Shown here one piece after another: positions 1 through 7,898 of a stretch of 64,000 nt of DNA. The stretch comes from Sphingosinicella sp942492965. GTDB lineage: Bacteria; Pseudomonadota; Alphaproteobacteria; Sphingomonadales; Sphingomonadaceae. How positions within the stretch are numbered: position 1 is the first letter of the stretch; each line of letters opens with the position of its first letter. The notes under the pieces are model-generated. The model had not been told where the DNA came from. It worked only from the letters and a program-made list of their open reading frames with translations, and did no database searches. The translations under genes were made by a program, and so were the position numbers. Location: NCBI GenBank assembly GCA_942492965.1, contig OW818656.1, positions 496,001 to 560,000 of the forward strand. The letters are read 5' to 3'.

Positions 1-1
1 G

Positions 2-442
2 AAGGCGAAACTTTCGATCAAGGGGCTGACGCCGGGCGTCTCCGTGCATCTCGCGCAGTGCTGCAGTCCGATCCCGGGCGACCGCATCATCGGCATCCGT
101 CGCCAGAGCGGCAGCATCGACGTGCACACAATCGACTGCTCGACGCTTGCCGACGCGGACGGCCGAGAATGGCTCGACCTCGGCTGGGGCGACGACAATG
201 ACGGCGCGGTCGTGCGGCTTTCCGCTGTCCTCCGCAACGAGACGGGCAGCCTCGCCACGATGACGGGCGTGCTCGCCAAGCAAGGCGCCAACATCGTGAA
301 CATGCGCACGCACCACCGCGACCGCGATTTCCACACGTTCGTGGTCGATGTCGAGGTGGACAATCTGGCGCATCTCACGAATATCATCGGTGCGTTAAGG
401 GCGACCGACGCCGTGACATCCGTGGAGCGCATGAAGGCATGA
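2..442 (+). CDS. rsh: RelA/SpoT-type (p)ppGpp synthetase/hydrolase, C-terminal part
   Basis: The 5' end lies outside the window; the frame is open from base 2. The visible part starts in the conserved cysteine region (TPGVSVHLAQCC, then PGDRIIGI), which in Rsh proteins follows the TGS domain. It ends with an ACT domain (AVLRNETGSLATMTGVLA ... VERMKA) that senses amino acids or regulates the balance of synthesis and hydrolysis. The enzyme makes and degrades the alarmone (p)ppGpp in the cytosol. Its stop overlaps the pyrE start by 4 nt (ATGA), so the two are probably translationally coupled. The catalytic domains cannot be checked here, so bifunctionality is inferred from what is usual in alphaproteobacteria. 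Confidence 0.9.
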   Translation, partial: KAKLSIKGLTPGVSVHLAQCCSPIPGDRIIGIRRQSGSIDVHTIDCSTLADADGREWLDLGWGDDNDGAVVRLSAVLRNETGSLATMTGVLAKQGANIVNMRTHHRDRDFHTFVVDVEVDNLAHLTNIIGALRATDAVTSVERMKA

Positions 443-1023
443 CAGACGAAGAGGTTCTTGGGGAATTCCGCGCCGCCGAAGCGCTGCTTGAGGGGCATTT
501 CATTCTGTCTTCGGGCCTGCGCTCGCCGAAGTACTTGCAGTGCGCGCGCGTGCTGATGGACCCGGCGCGGGCCGAGCGGCTGGCGAAGGCGCTCGCGGCG
601 AAGATTCCGGCGGACCTGCGCGGGCAGATCGAAGCGGTGGTGGCCCCCGCGATGGGCGGGCTCATCGTCGGTTACGAGGTGGCCCGCGCGCTCGGCGTCG
701 ATTCGATGTTCGTCGAGCGGCCCCAGGGAACATTCGAGCTGAGGCGCGGTTTCCGGCTGGAACCGGGTACGAAGGTGCTGATGATGGAAGACGTGGTGAC
801 GACCGGCCTCTCCTCGCGCGAGGCGATCGCGGCCATCGAAGCGGCGGGCGGCAAGGTGATCGCGGGCGGCTGCCTCGTCGACCGCTCGAACGGCGCCGCC
901 GACATCGGCGTGCCGCTCTATTCGCTGATCCGGCTTGATGTCCCGACATACGCCGCCGACCGGCTGCCGCAGGACCTCGCCGCGCTGCCTGCGGTGAAGC
1001 CCGGGTCGAGGGCGGCCGCGTGA
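439..1023 (+). CDS. pyrE: orotate phosphoribosyltransferase
   Basis: Converts orotate plus PRPP to orotidine 5'-monophosphate in de novo pyrimidine synthesis. The protein has 194 residues, normal for the family. The type I phosphoribosyltransferase PRPP loop is clear near residues 113-125 (KVLMMEDVVTTGLSS), and the N-terminal half carries the orotate-site pattern GHFILSSGLRSPKYLQ. The ATG start overlaps the rsh stop and the stop overlaps the pdxJ GTG start, giving a tightly coupled run of genes. Identification is firm from motif and length. Confidence 0.95.
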   Translation: MTDEEVLGEFRAAEALLEGHFILSSGLRSPKYLQCARVLMDPARAERLAKALAAKIPADLRGQIEAVVAPAMGGLIVGYEVARALGVDSMFVERPQGTFELRRGFRLEPGTKVLMMEDVVTTGLSSREAIAAIEAAGGKVIAGGCLVDRSNGAADIGVPLYSLIRLDVPTYAADRLPQDLAALPAVKPGSRAAA

Positions 1024-1769
1024 GCCCGCTGCGCCTTGGCGTCAACATCGATCACGTCGCCACGATCCGCAACGCGCGCGGCGGCGTGCATCCTGATCCC
1101 GTAAAGGCCGCGACGATCGCGGCCGCTGCGGGTGCGGACGGCATCACCGCGCACCTGCGCGAAGACCGCCGACACATCAGCGACGACGATATCGCCCGCC
1201 TCGCCGCCGAGATCGACCTGCCGCTCAACCTTGAAATGGCAGCCACCGAAGAGATGCTGGACATCGCGCTCCGCCACGCGCCGCACGCCGTCTGCATCGT
1301 GCCCGAGCGGCGCGAGGAGCGCACGACCGAGGGCGGGCTCGACGTTGTCGGCAACCAGCCCAACCTGCGCACCTTCGTAGAGCGCCTCTCCGGGCGCGGC
1401 TGCCGCGTGAGCCTGTTCATCGAGCCGGGCCCCGAGCAGATCGAGGCGTCGGCCGCGATCGGGGCTGCGGTCGTGGAACTGCATACCGGCCGCTATGCGC
1501 TGACCGAAGGCATGTCGCGCGACGAAGAGCTGGAGCGCCTGATCGCAGGCGCCGCGCTCGCAACGAAGCGCGGCCTGGAAGTCCACGCCGGGCACGGCCT
1601 GCGCTTCGACAATGTGGCCCCGATCGCAGCGATTCCCGAAGTCGTCGAGCTCAATATCGGGCATTTCCTTGTCGGCGAGGCTGTGTTCATCGGTCTCGAC
1701 GCTGCGATCCGCGAGATGCGGCGGCTGATGGACGAAGCGCGCGCCGCGCCCACCGCCGCGGGAGCCTGA
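1020..1769 (+). CDS. pdxJ: pyridoxine 5'-phosphate synthase
   Basis: Condenses 1-deoxy-xylulose 5-phosphate with 3-amino-2-oxopropyl phosphate to give pyridoxine 5'-phosphate, the last step of the DXP-dependent vitamin B6 pathway. The 249-residue TIM-barrel protein begins with the family signature LGVNIDHVATIRNARGG and contains DGITAHLREDRRHI and the C-terminal phosphate-binding stretch ELNIGHFLVGEAVF. The start is GTG at 1020, fixed by a GTGA overlap with the pyrE stop. The adjacent acpS downstream is a common pairing in proteobacteria. Confidence 0.96.
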   Translation: MSPLRLGVNIDHVATIRNARGGVHPDPVKAATIAAAAGADGITAHLREDRRHISDDDIARLAAEIDLPLNLEMAATEEMLDIALRHAPHAVCIVPERREERTTEGGLDVVGNQPNLRTFVERLSGRGCRVSLFIEPGPEQIEASAAIGAAVVELHTGRYALTEGMSRDEELERLIAGAALATKRGLEVHAGHGLRFDNVAPIAAIPEVVELNIGHFLVGEAVFIGLDAAIREMRRLMDEARAAPTAAGA

Positions 1770-1771
1770 TC

Positions 1772-2179
1772 CTGCCACACGTCGTCGGCCTCGGCTCTGA
1801 CCTCTGCAACATCGAGCGAATCCAGTCGAGCCTCGACCGGTTCGGCGCGCGCTTCATCAACCGCGTGTTCACCGAGATCGAGATCGCCCGATCCGAACGC
1901 CGCGTGCTGACGCGCGCCGCCTCCTACGCCAAGCGCTTCGCGGCGAAGGAGGCCTGCTCGAAGGCGCTCGGCACCGGCTTCCGGCGGGGCGTGTTCATGC
2001 GCGACATGGGCGTCATCAACCTCCCCTCGGGCCAGCCGACGTTGGCGCTGACGGGCGGCGCGGCGCTGCGGCTCGCCGAGATTACACCCGATGGCCACGC
2101 GCTCGACATCCACCTGACACTCACCGACGACCACCCGTGGGCGCAGGCGATGGTCCTCATCACGGCGCGGGCGCTGTGA
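1772..2179 (+). CDS. acpS: holo-[acyl-carrier-protein] synthase, probable CTG start
   Basis: Transfers 4'-phosphopantetheine from CoA to a serine of apo-ACP. Family motifs are present: GLGSDLCNIERI at the N-terminus (Mg-binding Asp) and FAAKEACSKALGTGF with the catalytic Glu and Lys. Homologues begin only a few residues before GIGSDL, but the frame has no ATG, GTG or TTG there. CTG at 1772 is preceded by GGGAG (1760-1764) at a 7-nt distance and gives a 135-residue protein starting MPHVVGLGSDL. CTG at 1766, overlapping the pdxJ stop, is the alternative but sits too close to that ribosome site. The stop overlaps the lepB GTG by 4 nt. Function is secure; the start is inferred. Confidence 0.88.
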   Translation: MPHVVGLGSDLCNIERIQSSLDRFGARFINRVFTEIEIARSERRVLTRAASYAKRFAAKEACSKALGTGFRRGVFMRDMGVINLPSGQPTLALTGGAALRLAEITPDGHALDIHLTLTDDHPWAQAMVLITARAL

Positions 2180-2985
2180 GCGGCAGGAAACCGGGCATCG
2201 ACTGGAAAAAGGAGCTGCGCTACGCGGCGCTGCTCGGCATTGCGGTGATGGGCATCTGGTCGTTCGTCGCCAAGCCCTTCTTCATCCCTTCGGAATCGAT
2301 GGTGCCGACGCTGTTGGTGGGCGACCGTCTCGTCGTCAGCAAATATCCCTACGGCTTTTCCTACCTCTCGCCCTTCCTGCCCGTGCTGCCGAAGATGGAG
2401 GGCCGCGCCTTCGGCAAGCTCCCCGAGCGCGGCGACATCGTGGTGGTGAAATCGCCGAGCGACCACAAGGACTGGATCAAGCGCGTGATCGGCCTGCCCG
2501 GCGACACGGTGCAGATGCAGGGCGGCGTGCTCTTCCTCAACAACACCGCCGTGCCGAAGCGGGCGGCATCGCCCACGATGATCCCGGAAACCGAGAACAT
2601 GCCCTGCGCACGGCCGGAGTTCCGCGTCGTCGAGGCCGATGGAACACGCTTCTGCCGCTATCCGCGCTTCATCGAAACGCTGCCCGGCGGGCGCAGCTAT
2701 GCCGTGCTCGACCTGCTGTTCAGCTACGCCGACGACACGCCGCCGGTGCTCGTGCCGCAGGGCCACGTGTTCCTGATGGGAGACAACCGCGACCGCTCCG
2801 CCGATAGCCGCTTCTCACCCGAAGAGGGCGGGCTCGGCCTGCTGCCGATCGAGAATGTGATCGGCCGCGCCGAGTTCACGACCTTCTCGCTCGACGGCAG
2901 CCAGCGATTCTGGAACCCCGTGAGCTGGTTTACCGCGCTGCGCGGGGACCGGGCGTGGGTGTCATTGCGGGACGGGGAAGAGTAG
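2176..2985 (+). CDS. lepB: signal peptidase I
   Basis: Membrane serine protease (family S26A) that removes signal peptides from secreted proteins. From the GTG at 2176, which overlaps the acpS stop, the protein has 269 residues. One N-terminal membrane helix (about residues 13-32) precedes the catalytic serine motif PSESMVPTLLVGDRLVVSK. The catalytic lysine lies in KRVIGLPGDTV, and box E is MGDNRDRSADSR. This is the last gene of the run that starts at rsh. A longer frame upstream exists but would lie inside acpS. Confidence 0.95.
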   Translation: MSGRKPGIDWKKELRYAALLGIAVMGIWSFVAKPFFIPSESMVPTLLVGDRLVVSKYPYGFSYLSPFLPVLPKMEGRAFGKLPERGDIVVVKSPSDHKDWIKRVIGLPGDTVQMQGGVLFLNNTAVPKRAASPTMIPETENMPCARPEFRVVEADGTRFCRYPRFIETLPGGRSYAVLDLLFSYADDTPPVLVPQGHVFLMGDNRDRSADSRFSPEEGGLGLLPIENVIGRAEFTTFSLDGSQRFWNPVSWFTALRGDRAWVSLRDGEE

Positions 2986-2995
2986 CGGCGGCGCA

Positions 2996-3058
2996 GGCCA
3001 CCCTCACCCTCCCACCGCTTTGCGGCGGGCCCCTCCCTCTCCCATCAAGGGAGAGGGG
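2996..3058 (+). repeat. palindromic repeat, unit A (direct orientation)
   Basis: First of three related REP-like units around the DUF559 gene. It starts GGCCACCCTCACC (2996-3008), has a middle hairpin CCGC-ttt-GCGG, and ends with the palindrome CCTCTCCC...GGGAGAGG (3036-3056). It has the same order as unit C and is inverted relative to unit B. Confidence 0.8.
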
Positions 3059-3067
3059 ATATATAGA

Positions 3068-3138
3068 CCTCTCCCTTGATGGGAGAGGATACGAAGCCTT
3101 GCCAGCCTGCTGGCTAGGCGGAGTTGGTGAGGGTGGCC
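3068..3138 (-). repeat. palindromic repeat, unit B (inverted), left arm of DUF559 element
   Basis: 71-bp unit, the reverse complement of unit C with roughly three quarters of positions identical. Order on the plus strand is the CCTCTCCC...GGGAGAGG palindrome (3068-3088), the shared block GGATACGA, the hairpin GCCAGC/GCTGGC, then GGTGAGGGTGGCC (3126-3138). The DUF559 start codon lies two bases after the unit. Confidence 0.85.
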
Positions 3139-3140
3139 GG

Positions 3141-3500
3141 ATGAAAAGCTATCCAATGGCAGGAGCGGTTCCGCGCGCACGGCGATTGCGGCGTGAGGCG
3201 ACCGTGTTCGAGCGGGTGCTTTGGGCTGCACTTCGGGAACGGCTGCCGGGATTGAAGTTTCGCAGGCAGGTGCCATTGGGGCCGTACATCGCCGATTTCG
3301 CGAGTCATCGGGCGCGGCTGATTATCGAGCTCGATGGCGAGGGACATGCGTTCCGGACCGAAGCGGATGCTGTGCGTACGCGATTTCTGGAGGGCGAGGG
3401 TTATCGCGTGCTGCGGTTCTGGAACGCGGAAATCGTGGAGAATCTGGATGGGGTGATCGACACGATCGGCGCTGCGGCCACCCTCACCGACTGCGACTAG
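3141..3500 (+). CDS. DUF559 (Vsr-like endonuclease fold) protein
   Basis: 119-residue protein of the DUF559 family, predicted to have the very-short-patch-repair/restriction endonuclease fold. Visible features are PRARRLRREATVFERVLWAAL, wait-free core KFRRQVPLGPYIADFAS, then LIIELDGEGHAF and GYRVLRFWNAEI. The D-(E/D)xE type acidic residues in ADF and ELDGE would form the metal site. The start is ATG 3141; a longer in-frame start upstream would translate the repeats and is rejected. The residues ATLTD and the stop are encoded by repeat unit C, so gene and repeat evolved as one unit. Biological role is unknown; a DNA-processing partner of the flanking repeats is my inference. Confidence 0.85.
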   Translation: MKSYPMAGAVPRARRLRREATVFERVLWAALRERLPGLKFRRQVPLGPYIADFASHRARLIIELDGEGHAFRTEADAVRTRFLEGEGYRVLRFWNAEIVENLDGVIDTIGAAATLTDCD

Positions 3501-3546
3501 CCGGTTTCACCGGCAAGTCTCGTATCCTCTCCCATCAAGGGAGAGG
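3476..3546 (+). repeat. palindromic repeat, unit C, right arm of DUF559 element
   Basis: 71 bp: GGCCACCCTCACC (3476-3488), hairpin GCCGGT/ACCGGC, TCGTATCC, then the CCTCTCCC...GGGAGAGG palindrome (3526-3546). The middle stem differs from unit B on both sides, so pairing is kept while the bases change. The unit contains the DUF559 stop codon and ends 6 bp before the stop of the convergent FKBP gene. Confidence 0.85.
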
Positions 3547-3551
3547 GGGTT

Positions 3552-4043
3552 TTACTGCGGCGGCATACCCTGCTGAAGCGCCTCGCGCGGTGCGATCTCG
3601 AGCAGTTCGACGTCGAACTCCAGTGTCGCGTTCGGCGGGATGACGCCGCCTGCGCCTTCCGCGCCGTAGGCGAGCTGCGGCGGGATGCGGAAGCGGTATT
3701 TGGAGCCCTTCGACATCAGCTGGATGCCTTCCTGCCAGCCGGGAATCACGGCGTTCACCGGGAAGGCAGCGGGCTGGCCGCGATCGTAGCTCGAATCGAA
3801 CTTGGTGCCGTCGAGCAGGCGCCCTTCATAATGGACGAGCACCACGTCCTCGGCGGTCGGCTTCTGGCCAGCGGCCTCGCGGACCACTTCGTACATCAGG
3901 CCTGAGGCTGTCGTCTGCATATTGCTGGGCACCGCGAATTTCTGTGTTCCGGCCCATGCGAGTGCGCCCATGCCGACGAGAAGAACCGCGATGAGCAGAA
4001 CCCAACGGCCAAGGCCGCTACCGCGCGTCGCAACAGTCGCCAT
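3552..4043 (-). CDS. FKBP-type peptidyl-prolyl cis-trans isomerase
   Basis: Membrane-anchored or secreted proline isomerase of 163 residues. Residues about 13-31 form one hydrophobic segment (WVLLIAVLLVGMGALAWA) that could be an uncleaved anchor or signal. The FKBP domain follows, with VLVHYEGRLLDGTKFDSSYD, FPVNAVIPGWQEG and AYGAEGAGGVIPPNATLEF, the expected active-site pattern. It probably assists folding of periplasmic proteins. Its stop lies only a few bases from repeat unit C, so the repeat may serve as its transcription end. Confidence 0.92.
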   Translation of the reverse strand: MATVATRGSGLGRWVLLIAVLLVGMGALAWAGTQKFAVPSNMQTTASGLMYEVVREAAGQKPTAEDVVLVHYEGRLLDGTKFDSSYDRGQPAAFPVNAVIPGWQEGIQLMSKGSKYRFRIPPQLAYGAEGAGGVIPPNATLEFDVELLEIAPREALQQGMPPQ

Positions 4044-4105
4044 CAGCGCACACTCCAGACCTGAAACCTGAACGAGATCCGGCCCGTTTCGAGCCGGAGA
4101 CCGGC

Positions 4106-4312
4106 TTAACGAACGCCGTCGCGCTCGGCGCGCTTGCGTTCCAGCTTGCGGGCGCGGCGGACGGCGGCAGCCTTCTCGCGGGCACGCTTTTCAGAGGGCT
4201 TCTCGTAGTGACGGCGCAGCTTCATCTCGCGGTAGACGCCTTCACGCTGCAGCTTCTTCTTGAGCGCACGGAGGGCCTGATCGACGTTGTTGTCGCGAAC
4301 GATGATTTGCAT
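4106..4312 (-). CDS. rpsU: 30S ribosomal protein S21
   Basis: Basic 68-residue protein starting MQIIVRDNNVDQALRALKKK, the diagnostic S21 N-terminus, and ending in a strongly Arg/Lys-rich tail. S21 helps 16S rRNA 3'-end interactions in initiation. Length is normal for alphaproteobacteria. The upstream region on the minus strand contains TTGGAGT as the likely ribosome site, and a GC-rich imperfect hairpin (about 4363-4388) lies further upstream in the leader or promoter region. Confidence 0.95.
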   Translation of the reverse strand: MQIIVRDNNVDQALRALKKKLQREGVYREMKLRRHYEKPSEKRAREKAAAVRRARKLERKRAERDGVR

Positions 4313-4461
4313 TGCGGCCGTCTACTCCAATCCAGTTTTGCCGTTTGTCCGGCACAATAAAATGAGCCGCCGGAGGCAAGCCTCGGCGGAAAGAGGGCGC
4401 GATCTAGCAGATTCGCGTGCGTGCAGCAAGGGCTGACGCACCGACGCGCCTCGTGTATCAC

Positions 4462-5136
4462 ATGGCCATGACCGACGCCATCACGCCCGCAGACATGACG
4501 CTCGACGAGCTTCGTCCGATCCTGATCGAGGCGCTGCTGCCCAATGTGGCGTTCGACGGCTGGAGCGCGGCGGCGCTCGATGCGGCCGCAGCGGCCGTCG
4601 GCATCCCGGCGGACCGGGCGCGGCTGGTGTTCCCCGGCGGCGCGGCCGAGATGATCGACGCCTGGATTCTGAAAGCAGATCGCGACATGACCGCCGAAAT
4701 GGAGCGGTGCGGCACGGGCGCGATGAAGATTCGCGAACGCATCACCACAGCGATCCGCATCCGCATTGAACAGGCGCGGCCGCACAAGGAGGCCGTGCGT
4801 CGCGCGTTCGCCGTGCTCGCGCAGCCCCAGAACGCCGCGCTTTCGGCACGCACGCTGTGGCGCAGCGCCGATGCCATGTGGCGCGCCGCGGGCGACACGG
4901 CGACCGACTTCAACCATTATACCAAGCGCCTGTCGCTTGGAGGCGTCTACGCCGCGACACTGCTCTATTGGCTGCAGGACGAAAGCGAGGACGACGCGGA
5001 CACGTTCGCGTTCCTCGGCCGCCGCATCGACACGATCATGCAGGTGGAAAAGGCCAAGATGCGGTTCCGCGAACAGGCGGGCAACCGCCCGCGCCTGTCC
5101 CGCTTCCTCGGCCGCCTGCGTTATCCTGCCGCGTAG
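4462..5136 (+). CDS. COQ9 family protein (ubiquinone biosynthesis, RpsU-divergent)
   Basis: 224-residue protein with the COQ9 pattern: an N-terminal TetR-like helical part (MTLDELRPILIEALLPNVAF, then DGWSAAALDAAAAAVGI) and the C-terminal conserved stretch DTATDFNHYTKRLSLGGVY followed by TLLYWLQDES. In mitochondria COQ9 binds lipid and presents ubiquinone intermediates to the hydroxylase COQ7. The bacterial form is assumed to support ubiquinone synthesis. ATG 4462 was chosen over upstream codons because homology starts at MTDAI or MTLDEL; ATG 4468 is equally possible. Divergent position next to rpsU is common in alphaproteobacteria. Confidence 0.88.
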   Translation: MAMTDAITPADMTLDELRPILIEALLPNVAFDGWSAAALDAAAAAVGIPADRARLVFPGGAAEMIDAWILKADRDMTAEMERCGTGAMKIRERITTAIRIRIEQARPHKEAVRRAFAVLAQPQNAALSARTLWRSADAMWRAAGDTATDFNHYTKRLSLGGVYAATLLYWLQDESEDDADTFAFLGRRIDTIMQVEKAKMRFREQAGNRPRLSRFLGRLRYPAA

Positions 5137-5162
5137 GTCGCGCCTGCCCTAGTCAAGCCTCA

Positions 5163-5186
5163 TTGAACATGATAATCGCTCGCAAC
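5163..5186 (+). promoter_or_regulatory. Fur-like box upstream of feoA
   Basis: The stretch TTGAACATGATAATCGCTCG has a GATaATC core with TTG/CAA at the palindrome edges (5164-5186) and matches the TGATAATC...TCGCA portion of alphaproteobacterial Fur/Mur-type sites. It lies about 25-45 bp before feoA. Iron-dependent repression is what is expected for feoAB. The assignment is by eye only. Confidence 0.5.
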
Positions 5187-5209
5187 AGTACGGGCAGATC
5201 AGAGTGTTC

Positions 5210-5476
5210 ATGCAGATCGAGGATCTCAAGGTCGGGCAAACCGCCAGCGTCGTGAAGATCAGGGAAACCGGTACGCACGCCGCCGAGGCGTTGCGCTTGC
5301 GGGAAATGGGCTTCGACGAGGGCATCGAGATCGAGCTGCTGCACCGCGGCCTTATCGGCGGCTGCCCGATCGCGCTGCGCGTGGGCAGCAATGTCATCGC
5401 ATTGCGCAAGGCCGCATCGCGGCTGATCGAGGTCAGCGTTATACCTGCCGGGGTACAGGCCGAGGCCGCCGAATGA
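5210..5476 (+). CDS. feoA: ferrous iron transport protein A
   Basis: 88-residue SH3-like FeoA domain protein, cytosolic partner of FeoB. Recognisable stretches are LKVGQTASVVKI, AEALRLREMGFDEGIEI and GGCPIALRVGSNVIALRK, the last matching the family C-terminal strand pattern. ATG 5210 has AGAG six bases upstream; a GTG two codons earlier is possible. The stop overlaps feoB by 4 nt. No feoC follows, as is usual outside gammaproteobacteria. Confidence 0.93.
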   Translation: MQIEDLKVGQTASVVKIRETGTHAAEALRLREMGFDEGIEIELLHRGLIGGCPIALRVGSNVIALRKAASRLIEVSVIPAGVQAEAAE

Positions 5477-7326
5477 ATGCCGTGACCGCCGCGCCGATGG
5501 TGGCGTTGGTCGGCAACCCCAATGCCGGCAAGACATCCTTGTTCAACGCGCTGACCGGCGCACGGCAGAAGGTCGGCAATTATCCGGGCGTCACCGTGGA
5601 GCGCAAGGTCGGCGCCATGCAGCTGCCCGACGGTTCGAACGTCGAGATCGTCGACCTGCCCGGCACCTACAGCCTCAGCCCGCATTCGCCCGATGAGCAG
5701 GTGACGCGCGACGTTCTGATGGGCGAGCACGGCATCGAGCGGGCGCCGGACGCCATCATCTGCGTGGTGGATGCCACCAACCTGCGCAACCACCTGCGAT
5801 TCGTGCTCGAACTCGCGCGGCTCGGGCGGCCGATGGTCGTCGCGCTCAACATGATCGACCTTGCCGACCGCGACGGCACCAAGATCGACACGGCGAGGCT
5901 CTCCAAGCTTCTTGGGCTTCCCGTCGTGCCGACCGTTGCCGTGCGGCGGCGCGGGCTTGCCGATCTGGGGCAGGAAACGGCGGCCATGCTGATGCGCGAG
6001 GCGGTGCCGGCGGGGCCGGGCGCGGATATCCGCGCTCTGCAGCACGAAGCGCAGCGCATCGCGGACAGTGTGATGACGCTTTCCGGCGGCGCGGGAGCCG
6101 CGACGCGCCGCATCGACAATGTCGCTCTCCATCCCGTGTTCGGACCCGTGATCCTGGCCGCGCTGCTGTTCATCATGTTCCAGGCGGTATTCGCGTGGGC
6201 CGAAGCGCCGATGGCGTGGATCGAGGAAGGCATCGCCGCGCTTCAGACCATCGCGGCCAGCGTGATTCCCGAAGGCTGGGTGCAATCGATGATCGTGGAC
6301 GGCGTGCTCGCGGGCGTCGGCGGCGTAGTGGTGTTCCTGCCGCAAATCCTGATCCTGTTCGCATTCATCCTGGTGCTCGAACAATCTGGCTACATGACGC
6401 GCGCGGCGTTCCTGATGGACCGGCTGATGGCCTATGTGGGCCTCAACGGGCGCGCGTTCATCCCCCTCCTCTCCTCCTTCGCCTGCGCGATTCCCGGCAT
6501 CATGGCGACGCGCAGCATCGATGACCCGAAGGACCGGCTGACGACCATCCTCATCGCGCCGCTGATGACATGCTCGGCGCGGCTTCCGGTCTATGCCGTT
6601 ATGATCGCCGCCTTCATCCCGGACGAGACGGTCGGCTTCGCCAATCTGCAGGGCCTTGTGCTCTTCGGGCTCTATGTCTTCGGTATCGTCGGCGCGATGG
6701 TTGCCGCGCTGGTGCTGCGGCGTACGGTTGCGCGCGGCGCCGCCAGCGGCTTCATGATGGAAATGCCGAAGTATCAGTGGCCTGTGCTGCGCGATCTCAT
6801 CATCGGCCTGTGGCAACGGGGCCTTGTGTTTATGAAGCGTGCGGGCGGAATCATCCTCGCTTCCACCGTGCTGCTGTGGGCGTTCGCGAGCTATCCGGTG
6901 CCGCCGGAAGGCTCAGACGAATCAGCGATCGAATATTCAATCGCGGGGCGCATCGGCAGCGCGCTCGAGGTGGTGTTCGCGCCGATCGGCTTCAACCACG
7001 AAATCAGCATGACAATGCTGCCGACGCTCGCCGCGCGCGAAGTCTCCGTGGCGGCGCTCGGCACGATCTACAGCCTGCAGGCAGATGACGAGGAAGCGCT
7101 GCAGACCTCGCTCGTTGAACGGCTGCGCACGGCATGGCCGCTGCCCACCGCGCTTGCCTTCCTCGCGTGGGTTGTCTTCGCCCCGCAGTGCATCTCGACG
7201 CTCGCCGTAGTGAAGCGCGAGACGAACGGGTGGAAGTGGCCGCTGTTCATGTTTGCGTACCTGTTCGCTCTTGCCTATGTCATGGCCGGACTCACTTACT
7301 GGATCAGCCGGGCACTCATCGGCTGA
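5473..7326 (+). CDS. feoB: ferrous iron transporter B
   Basis: 617-residue GTP-dependent Fe(II) transporter of the inner membrane. The N-terminal G domain shows G1 GNPNAGKTSLFN, the switch I region NYPGVTVERK, G3 DLPGTYSLSPHS and G4 NMIDLAD. The membrane part contains the two Gate motifs (SSFACAIPGIMATR and LMTCSARLPVYAV, the latter with the conserved Cys). It is slightly short because the C-terminal cytosolic extension is minimal. It is co-transcribed with feoA, likely under the Fur-like site upstream. Confidence 0.96.
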   Translation: MNAVTAAPMVALVGNPNAGKTSLFNALTGARQKVGNYPGVTVERKVGAMQLPDGSNVEIVDLPGTYSLSPHSPDEQVTRDVLMGEHGIERAPDAIICVVDATNLRNHLRFVLELARLGRPMVVALNMIDLADRDGTKIDTARLSKLLGLPVVPTVAVRRRGLADLGQETAAMLMREAVPAGPGADIRALQHEAQRIADSVMTLSGGAGAATRRIDNVALHPVFGPVILAALLFIMFQAVFAWAEAPMAWIEEGIAALQTIAASVIPEGWVQSMIVDGVLAGVGGVVVFLPQILILFAFILVLEQSGYMTRAAFLMDRLMAYVGLNGRAFIPLLSSFACAIPGIMATRSIDDPKDRLTTILIAPLMTCSARLPVYAVMIAAFIPDETVGFANLQGLVLFGLYVFGIVGAMVAALVLRRTVARGAASGFMMEMPKYQWPVLRDLIIGLWQRGLVFMKRAGGIILASTVLLWAFASYPVPPEGSDESAIEYSIAGRIGSALEVVFAPIGFNHEISMTMLPTLAAREVSVAALGTIYSLQADDEEALQTSLVERLRTAWPLPTALAFLAWVVFAPQCISTLAVVKRETNGWKWPLFMFAYLFALAYVMAGLTYWISRALIG

Positions 7327-7347
7327 TTCCCACGACAAGGGAAAAGC

Positions 7348-7866
7348 ATGGCGGGCAGCGTCAACAAGGTCATTCTGATCGGCAATCTGGGCGCGGACCC
7401 CGAAACGCGCACGATGGGCAGCGGCGGCAAGGTCGTGAACATGCGCATCGCCACTTCCGAGAACTGGACGGACAAGGCGAGCGGCGAGCGGCGTGAGAAG
7501 ACCGAGTGGCACACCGTCGTGATCTTCAACGAGAACCTGGCGCGCATTGCCGAACAATATCTGCGCAAGGGCAGCAAGGTTTACATCGAGGGCCAGCTCC
7601 AGACGCGCAAGTGGCAGGACCAGTCGGGTGCTGACCGCTACAGCACCGAAGTTGTGCTCCAGCGTTTCCGCGGTGAACTGACGCTGCTCGACGGCCGCGG
7701 CGAAGGCGGCGGTGGCGGCGGTGGTGGCAACTACGGCGGCGGCGGGTCCGGTGGCGGATCAGGCAGCGGCTTCGGTGGAGGAAGCGGCGGTGGCGGTGGC
7801 GGCGGATCGCGCCAGGGCAGCCGGCCGAGCTTCGACGACGATCTCGACGACGACGTGCCGTTCTGA
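7348..7866 (+). CDS. ssb: single-stranded DNA-binding protein
   Basis: 172-residue SSB used in replication, repair and recombination. The OB fold occupies residues 1-110 (NKVILIGNLGADPETR, EWHTVVIFNENLARIAEQYL, KVYIEGQLQTRKW). A low-complexity Gly/Ser linker (about 118-155) follows, then the acidic protein-interaction tip DDDLDDDVPF. The ribosome site AAGGGAAA precedes the ATG at 7348. The gene ends just before a rho-independent terminator. Confidence 0.96.
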   Translation: MAGSVNKVILIGNLGADPETRTMGSGGKVVNMRIATSENWTDKASGERREKTEWHTVVIFNENLARIAEQYLRKGSKVYIEGQLQTRKWQDQSGADRYSTEVVLQRFRGELTLLDGRGEGGGGGGGGNYGGGGSGGGSGSGFGGGSGGGGGGGSRQGSRPSFDDDLDDDVPF

Positions 7867-7898
7867 TCGCTCGGCTGTCGGAGCCGTTTACAGTTTGA

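Larger units (their letters stand above)
3068..3546. mobile_element. candidate DUF559 gene cassette bounded by about 71-bp inverted repeats
   Basis: Units B and C form long imperfect terminal inverted repeats enclosing a single small nuclease-fold gene whose last codons and stop lie inside the right arm. The arrangement resembles a minimal mobile or REP-associated element. No target-site duplication could be confirmed by eye, and mobility is inference only. Confidence 0.35.

Noticed and set aside
7675..7815. GGC-rich tandem repeat in ssb
   Set aside because: It encodes the normal Gly/Ser-rich SSB linker; not a separate repeat element.
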